Origin: Chrysophaeum taylorii
Lineage: Eukaryota > Sar > Pelagophyceae > Pelagomonadales > Pelagomonadaceae
Length of the DNA: 41,823 nucleotides
Direction: 5' to 3'
Assembly (NCBI GenBank): GCA_029834535.1
Contig: JAQMWT010000267.1
Location: 1-41,823, forward strand
Part shown: positions 18,501-27,500 of the stretch, piece by piece
How positions within the stretch are numbered: position 1 is the stretch's first letter
Layout: every line of letters begins with the position of its first letter
Made by a program: the position numbers and the translations under genes
Notes under the pieces: model-generated
The model's database searches: none
The model's input: only the letters and a program-made list of their open reading frames with translations
What the model was told of the DNA's origin: nothing

Positions 18501-21500
18501 TTGTGAGCGCAGCATGGAGAGCCGACACAACGGGCGCGACCTGCGTCTCGAGCTTGGGCATTTCGCTACGTTGCGCCGCGGCGCGACGCGAAGATACGCG
18601 ACGCCGACGACTTTCGGGCTTGCGTGCTTTCAGCAGAGGCAAGGCCATATAGGCATGCCCTTCCTCGTTCAGATAGACCCGAACAAGCGAGCTACTTGCA
18701 GATGTCCACAATTTCTTGCGGTCGTACGCCCCGAGGAGCCACCGCGCACCGTCGCCGCTGGCGTCGGCAAATAGCGTAATGCGGAGTCGCTCGGTCGCGG
18801 CGGCCGTCGCCGCGAGGGCGAAGTCACCGCAGACGCCGCCAGGCAGGATCCCACGCGCATTCCATGCTCTGTAGGCCAGTCCGCCCTCGCCGCAGCCACC
18901 AAAGTCGCAGGCTTCGTCTTCCGAGAGTGCATCGCACAGCGCCGGCGCAGCCCGAGGGAGTGCGACATAGGTCGCGCGGTTTGTCGAAGGCTCGACGTCC
19001 CAGTGCCATTCAATGTCGACGCACGTCAGTCGAGCGACAGCTCGTAGAAAGTCTTCGCGCATATTGAGAGCGGTTGCATAAGTCGCGGCCGCGGCGGCGG
19101 CCGCCGCGACGTTCGAAAGCCGGGCGTGATCAGCAGCCAATGAAGCCCGTCGAGCATCCCAGCGATTGAATGTCGTTTCGAGCTCCATGAACCTCTCGCA
19201 TGAGACGCGTTGCTTTGCTTGTATAGCGTTGATCTCATTGTCGTTCTCGCCCACGAGCGTCTTCATCAAATTCGACAGCTCTTTGGCAGCCGCCTGCACG
19301 GTTTTCGCGGCAAGGGCGGCATCCGCGGCGAGCAACAGCTTCTCGCGGGCCATATCGTCGGCGACCTTGGCTTTTAGATAGAGCCGCCACTTGGCAACGG
19401 CCTGCTGCATCATAGTTGCGCGAAACAAGTCGATGGCGGCCTGCACCCAGGTGGCAACGGGATAGCCGAGGTTGAGTCCCTGAGATCCGACCCGCTTCAT
19501 CGTCGCCGGAGCTGCGGACGGGTCGCTCATAACGGCCTCGGCCGCGGTCACAATGTCCTTCCACCGCTTCCGAATAGCCTCCGGCGGCTGGTCACTCGAA
19601 GTCGTACCTGCGGCAGCATCAGCGGCCGCGATAGCCCATTTTACAAGCTGGTCAGTCGCGTCGCGCTCACCCGTGTACCGCGCGTAGCCCTGCTCCCATG
19701 ACGGCTTCTTATCCTGAAGCAGAATCGACAGCCCTTCAAGGACGAGCTTGATGGGCCGTACCACCGTGTTCGTTGATGACGACCAGTCGAGTGCATCGTT
19801 GGTGTTGTCGGCGAAAGCTGAGAATAGCCGTTTGAGAGCATCGTCGTATTGGCCGAGCGTCTCGCCAAGTGCACCACGGTACGCGCGCCGCGCCTTATCA
19901 AGGGCATCTCCCGTTAGCTCGATTTCACGTACCGCCGCCTCATGTCGCTCAGAAGCCTCTTTAATCGGAACGCCGGCATGCTTGACCACCCCTGAGATCG
20001 CGATGCTACCCTGGTACGCGGCGTTGGCTCTCACCTTTGCTGTCTCTAAGCGTATCCCAAGCTGTGCTGTCAAGCGCCGGGACTCAGCAACCTTTCCAAT
20101 CGCAAAGTCGATCTGTCGCGTTGCGCTCGTTAGCATGCGCCCACGCCACACGGCTGCGTGTGTCGTCGCGACCAGCAACGCACGGTATGCATACAACGAC
20201 GCCCCCGCGGTGACATGGATTTCGGCACACATCCTTGCGAGCGCGGGTCGACACTCAACGGGAAGCACCTGGCGCACGACAGTGGCCGCCGCCATCGCAC
20301 GGTGCAGTCCGACGCCACCGTGCTTGTCGCCTGCCTTGCCTGATCGCGAGTCATCTTCTAGGCGCGCCAGCCACGCCACCAGCGGTGCGTGGTCCTCCTG
20401 GAGACTGCCAAGGAACCGCTCACCGACGGCGGCGAACGCCTCGACGCCCCATTCGTCGAAGGTGTCGACAACCGCCAAAGGAATGAATGCCTTCAGTGCA
20501 AGCCTCGAAGCTGGCTCAGCTGGCTCAAGCGTGGTTGTGCAAACAACCAGGCGCAGCCCATGACGTACCCGCGCACCGTATGTCAAGAGAGCAGCGTACG
20601 TTTGGTCCTCGCGGGTCTTGAGCTTGGAGTCGTCCTCGAAGTCAGTGACAAGCTTCTGAATGTCCTCTGGTCTGAGCGCGCGTGCGACATATCCGGTTGC
20701 CAGCACCGTCTTTAGGTCGTCAAGCCGGCGCGCAGTCAGCGGCGAGTGAGCCCAGGCCGAGTCGGCGATCACCAGCACTGCGCCGTTCGTGGTGGCCGCC
20801 ATGCTTGCCTTCCGTAAAGTTTCAAGCCAGCCAGCATCGCCGTCTGGTGGTGCTGTGCACCTCGTCGAATCCAGTTGCCCATCCTCCGTTGGCATGTATA
20901 TCATGTCGCCATTCAAGGAGATGGGCGGCGGCGGTGCGTGGAAAACCTGAGAAACCCCGACCAAATGCGCCGCAAGTTGAACGCAACTACGGCGCCCAAT
21001 ACCCTGGGGGCCGACCAAGACCAATGGAGCATCGAGCGCCATGGCACGAGCGGCCAGTGCAACGTGCCGAGCGTGGCCCGTTGCCGGTGACAAAACCACG
21101 CCCGACGGAGGCTGCCGTGTTTCGGCCAAGCCCGCGTTCAGAGACTCAAGACTCGGTCCCACCTGCGCCTCGACGGACTGCGAGCTATCTACGTAATGGT
21201 GGCCATTTACCACCAACAAGCTTTCTTCGACCCTGTTGCCGCCAAATTCCTGGAAGAGTTCGTGTGCCGCGACCCGAGAAAGGGACAAATCCCTCCCAAG
21301 CTCGAGGCCCCGCGCGACACGAACCGCAGCCCTGAGGCTACAGCCCGCGACGACCATCTCCATGATGTGGTTGAAGCCCTGTTTGTGCTTCGCGTCGCCG
21401 CACATGGCGCGGAAGACGGTTCGCAGGTCGTCGGGCGAGGCCGGCGCAACTGGAACCGAGGCAAAGTGTCGGCGCGCGCGGCAAGGTATCGTGGCTGCTG

Positions 21501-24500
21501 ACGTGACACCGAGAATCGCAACTCCGTGCGGTCGCAGGCACACAGGGGGTGCAGACGCATGGACCCGTTTCTGCTGGAGGTCTTTCAACGCAAGCCAACT
21601 CCTATGGTCTGCCAGCGACCTGAGGAACTCGTTTACAGTACAGTCGGTACGCTGGGGCAGCGCAACATCATCAACAATCAAAAGCACGCGGCGGCTCGCG
21701 TCGGGAGGCGCCAAGTGTGCGACACGCTCCAGAGTCCGCAACCTTTTTTGCTTTTTTTTCTTTCTTGACTGGAAGACAAGTCGGCGCCTGAGCGGCATCG
21801 CAACATCGTGGGCTGTCGATGTTGTAACGATTGGCACCTCTAACGGGTAAAGTCGGCCATTGTTGGCCTCACGTGCCGCGAATTCTCTTGCAATCGTCGT
21901 AGCCCCGACTCCGCGAGAGGAGCTCTCTATCAAAGCAACGCCGCCAATCGGTGGCAAACCCGCACCGAATGGCTTGGCGAGCAGCGACAGAGTAAACAAG
22001 GCGCTTTCGTCGCGAGGAGTGGGCACGTACAGAAAATCATTCGAGTAGGACTGCCATGGAATATTATCGTCAATTTCACGCCCAGGTACAAGCCCGGCGC
22101 AGGCAGCCTCGATCTGTGGGTCATCGCCAGCCAACTCTCGAAACCGTGCTTTGAGCCATTTCTGCACATCTTCGACCGCGATCGCGTGGCCGAGGACTCC
22201 CCAGGCGATTGCCCAGGCCACAGCACACGTGACACCAATCTCATCGGGTGGATCAGCATCTTCGTCTTTGCCGGAAGGGTCTAACAGTGCGGCGAGCAAA
22301 GAGCACATCGCCGACACACGCCGCGCGTCATTGTCCTCTAGATACAACTGCGGCTCCATGTCGAGGTCAGCAGGATCAAAATATGTCTGGCAATCAACCC
22401 TTCGTGCAACGGCGAGAGCAGTGTCGAGCGGACATGCAGGGTCTTCGAAAAATCCACGTAAGTTGTCGACAACCTCGTCGAGACCGAACTCACAGAGAGC
22501 CTGCTCCAGTTGCGAGAGCTGAAGCCACGCCAGTGCGCGCATCGCAGCCGGACTTGGACCTTCCCGGAGCGGCCGAGATTCACGAAAGGGCGGGAGCGAG
22601 ATGACACCGAGCCGCGAAATTAATGCCGGAGAGGCAGCAGCAAAGCTATCAGTTTCCACCACGAAGCGGATATCGCTGGCAGACATGCTCGCGCACATGC
22701 CTTCCGCGCGGTCGAAGAGGACCACGAACATCTCGCACGCGAGATGAGCCTCTGTCAGTCCGTCAAAAACGATCCATTGCTCGTGTACCACATCGTCGGC
22801 CGTATTGCGCAGATGGTGGCGGGCGCACGAGATGAAGCGGTGTATGATGCCCGCGCCACATGCGTCGTCGGCCGATCCAAAGACGTCCGCGAGTGTGAGC
22901 GACGCCGCCACCACGAAGTGCACATCCGCGTCCACACTTTCGGTTGCTTGCGCCCTAGCGCTGCACACAGCGCGCAATATGGTAGATTTCCCTGCACCAG
23001 CTGGTCCCACGAGGGCCACGCCGGCTGAGACGACCAGCGCGTCATCTAACGCTAACGCCGCCTCGAGCTGCTGGAAGCTCGGTTCGCCGCCACACACCGT
23101 CACGAATGCCCCGCTCGTCACGCGGCACGTCTTCTGGTCAAGCCCATCGTCGGCAGTCTTGTCACTTGCAGGCAGCGAAGCACTGACGATGTCCCTGAGC
23201 AGGTCGCAGTCCGCGCGGTCGACGAGTGGTAACATCATGATTGCAAGTGCTGCCGCTCGCAGCGCCCTTGCTTCCTGTGCCTCAACGATGGCGAAGTCTT
23301 CAGGCGTTGGTGGCTTACGCTCGTCGTCGTCGTCGTCGTCCAAGCCGAGGCCCGCCACGCACTTCACGGCGACTATGCTCGTGCCCCACTGCTTGCCGTT
23401 GCGAATAACATGGAGGCGTTCCGTGGCATCGCAGACAACAGATCGCACTGTCCGAAGACTCCATCGCGCGTGGACTTCTAAGTCGGTGCCTCCACCAAGC
23501 CTCGCATCGACAGCAAGGCGTAAAATGACTGCGAGTGCGTTCGAGGTGCGGACGGCCGTCGTAATCTCGAACCCACGGACCACAAGCTCCGCACGCGCGA
23601 CAGCGACGACCTCGGGCACCGGCACAAACACGGGCCGCCATGAGGGCACCTCATATGTTGCCGTGATAGCGATAAGTGGCATGCCGGCATGATGTGCATG
23701 TTGATGGTACTCTTCATTCTTGGGGCTCTCAGCACGCGCAAACGGCTTGAGCGGCACAGTCACTCCGCCAGGGAAATACACAGTCGGGGACCTTGTTGCA
23801 ACCGCCACTTGCAACGTGTGCATGTAGGCAGCCAGCGTCTGCAAGACCCGTGGCTCGCGTCTATCGCTGAGAGCTAAGATGAACCAGGCACCTGTTGAGG
23901 CAATTCCAGCGAAAACCCGCCCGAGGGATGCGACGGTGGCCTCTGCTTTGAGCCCAAAGTCTGCGCAGCATCGCTCGACGCATTGGAAGTAAAATGTCGC
24001 CGCAAGACCCTTAACGATCTCGCGCTTACCAACCCCCCGTGGGCCAACCAACGCAATACCTTGGAGTGAGTCCATGACAGTCGCGAGCGCCAACGCGCAT
24101 CGCCCCCCCAGTGGTGTCACAACCACCCTGGTACCACATCCGAGATACTCGGCACCAATTGGGAGCACGGCATTCACTTGGCGCGCGACGACTCCCAGAT
24201 CCGATATGCCCCTCATCAAGTGCGGCGTTTCGGCACTGTTGGTGCTAAGGCTTGATACGACGGCCTCTTCGATCCTTGTCTTGCCTCGAAGCAGCGGAGT
24301 GGCTCGTCGACGCGCCTCGGGGTTTCCCACAACGTAGAACCGAAGCTGCGATTGCCAAGTCCAGTCGTCGAGGCTCGTGAGGTGTTGGGCGGCACTGGCA
24401 ATGGCCGTAGCAGTGTCTCGGTGATGGATCGCCAACACAACCAGGGCTTCTTTTTTGGCGCAGACTGCCGGTTCAGCTTGACCGTTGTGCGCTACACCCG

Positions 24501-27500
24501 AAAAACGGCGATGTCGCAGCTCAGCTGCATATTCAGCGGCGACCGTAGCGCAGTCACGCGCAATTCGCAGCATGGCACCGTCGGTTCCCCCGGGGCGAAC
24601 AGTTGCTGCCAGTGCCTTCCCGACCTCAGCCGTCCAGACCAGGCGCTCGGCAAGCAACGCCGCTTGCAAGGGGATGTCCTCGGCGTCGGCGTCTTCACTT
24701 TTGATAATTGTGAGCTCGGCCGCGAGCGCCAACAGTCGCTTCCCCCCTCGTGCTCGGGAGCGCTGCTTAATAGCGGCGACGAAGGCAGTGCGAAGCGTCT
24801 CGACGATCTCTTTCTCGAGGTGGAGGAGCCAGCCTTCGGGCGGGCCGACGATGGGCACGGGAGAGTCGAGAACTAGCCGCTCTCCGACGGCGTCGACGAG
24901 GATTGCGATGCGCTGCACCGTGGGTGCCGATTGAAGCATATCGACTCCCTCGCTGTCTAGCTCGCCCTCAACCTCGGCAACGGCATTGAAGAGTGACGGC
25001 AAAACGCGCGCGACGGACCCAAGAACGTTCCCGGTGCGCCGCGCACTTGACGACTGAAGCTCGCTCAACGTTTTCAACAAGACACGGTCCGACAAGAAAA
25101 AGAAACGTGGGAAGGCGTCTCGCTTTTGCGCCACGTGCTCATTTAGCTCGCGCCGCAGTTCATCAAGCACTGCGAGGTCCTGTTTCCACGATACGAGTTG
25201 GTCATCGCAGGGGGCAGGTGGCAATGAGGCTGCCACTTCGTCGCACGGTCTATTGTCCAACCGCGACATTTCCAGAGAGTCTCCTCGAGAATGTTCGCCA
25301 CCCGGTGCTGTGACCAGGAGCATGGGCTTGGGACACTTGTGCCAGTACGGCAAAAGAGACTTCCACTTTCCACTGATGTTGGCAAAACGCATTCGTGCGT
25401 GCGCTAGTTGGTCACGAACCTTGAGGTCCCCGAGCAGAGACTCTAACGAGCGAATGAGGCGTGATAGCTCCTCGGCGGTCTGGACGGTCTCAGAGAGCAT
25501 ATCCAGCCGGGCCCGCCATGCGGCGATCAGCGGCCGTAAGGCGGCGCCATGCTCACCTAGCGCGGCATTCCGGAGGAATTCCCGGTGCTCGTTGATGAGC
25601 GCCACGACGTCGTCGAGTGGGCCGAGCTCGAACCGTTCCCTTTCACCAATCTTTGAGTCGTCGCTCCTGATGCTCGTTCCGCAGCTGCTCCGATAGTCAG
25701 GCTGGGACTCGGACATCGTGTCTTCATGTCCCATGATCTTCGAGACATCGCGGCCACCAGCGACCTCGACGACTGGTAAACACATGAGGTCCCACGCGCC
25801 CTCAAGCTCAACGATTGCCGCCTCGAGCTTGGCCTCGGCGGAAGATGCTGTCGAGACATGGTGAATGTAATCGCCGTGGTTCTTGATCCCAAACTCGACA
25901 AGCTCGCCCAGCGAAGTGATTGTTGGATCCAAGGTCAGTGTTGCTGTCTGGTCGGCCATGACCTGTGTGCCAATTTTCGTCCAATGTCTTGATTTGAGCG
26001 AGGGATTTCGGAGATCGACGGCAATTGGCGCTAGCGCCCGGAACTCACGGGTCTCCTTTACTAATGTTTCGGCCGCGCTTCCGTGATGCGCTTCGAGCTG
26101 TGGTGAGCCCGAGATTTTGATGGTCTCATCACCCAGGTCGGCACTGAAGTACACCAGTGTGTCCGCGTGCGGAGGAGCATTCAGTCTCGCTAGCAATTTT
26201 TGGCTCTCAGAAGCAAACCGCAGCGACTCGGCGTCTAGCTCGGCGGCGTCGAGTGCGACCAGCGGTTGCGACAGCCATCTCACGTGCATCTCGGTCCATC
26301 GAGTCACCATTTGCCAAAGAGTGAATGCGCGGGTGAAAAAGACCCGTGAGGCGCGGGTGTCTGCGGTAAAGGTCGTCTCGCTTGCTAGCCGAAGGGGCGC
26401 CTCATCACCGTGGCGCACAAACTCAAGCAAACCCCGCAGCTCGACTAGCTGACAATGCGAGCGTTCCAAGTCGTCCAGGGCACGTTTCGACGACCCCTCT
26501 AGACTTTCAAGCACCGTCGCCGGTTCCTTGAACTGTTCGTCATTCGAGGCCGCCATCTCGGCGAGCGCGGTTGCAAGTGTCGACGCCTGTTTCGCGCATC
26601 GTGTCAGTTCTGCATCAAATTCCTTGAGTACCAACGGTAGCTGCGAGTCACGCCAAATCATGTACGTCGCAACCGCAGATTCCCGTCGAGCCGCTTCGTC
26701 TCTGAGGGCCGAGATGTGTCCCACTGTCTCGATTTCCATCGCATTCGCCACCTCTTTGGCAACGTCGATTGATGTCCGGCTTCGCTCCTCATTATTGATT
26801 TGTTGCTCGTCCATCTCTTCTTGTTCGTAAGCGTCTGGTTGGGGAACGACTGTCTGCAGTTGCTGCTGCTCTCCCAGGACTTGTCGATCAGAGATTGCGA
26901 TCTCGAAGTCACTGTTCAGGACCTCGTGCTTCAACAACCCAACGATGTTCTGTGCGCCGACGGCGAGCAAATCAAGCACAGTCCATACGAACGACCGGAC
27001 AGAGACAACAGTCGCAGCATGCGTCGCGAAGTTGCGGAATGAGTCAGGGTACTGTTCGAGTAGGCGTCTTGCAGCTGTGGCAGCACCCCGTGCGGACCTG
27101 GCGTGCAGTCGCGCTGCGCGACGCGCGTCTTGCCGGATCATCTTGCGACGTGCAACACACGCAAATCCCAGCCGCTGCCGTAGTGGGCGCGTTATGCACT
27201 CGATCGCACCGCAGGATCCACGGGGTAACGCTCGGTTGAGTTCAGTGCGCCAACGCTTAAGCCTCGAAATATCGCGCGAAAGCAGGACCGTGTCACGCGC
27301 AGCTCGTACCGCGAGCGAGCGCCAGGCTCGAGGGTCGGATGCCGACGCGTCAGCTAGCTTGCACAACTCATCATCGTTGCGCGCTATGCCACTCGTCACC
27401 ACAGCCCCTCGTCGGGTACGGGCATCGATGTCATGCAGCGATCGGATTGGATCCAGGACCCCTGAGTACACATCGCCGCGCTCAAACGACGCGGAAATCT

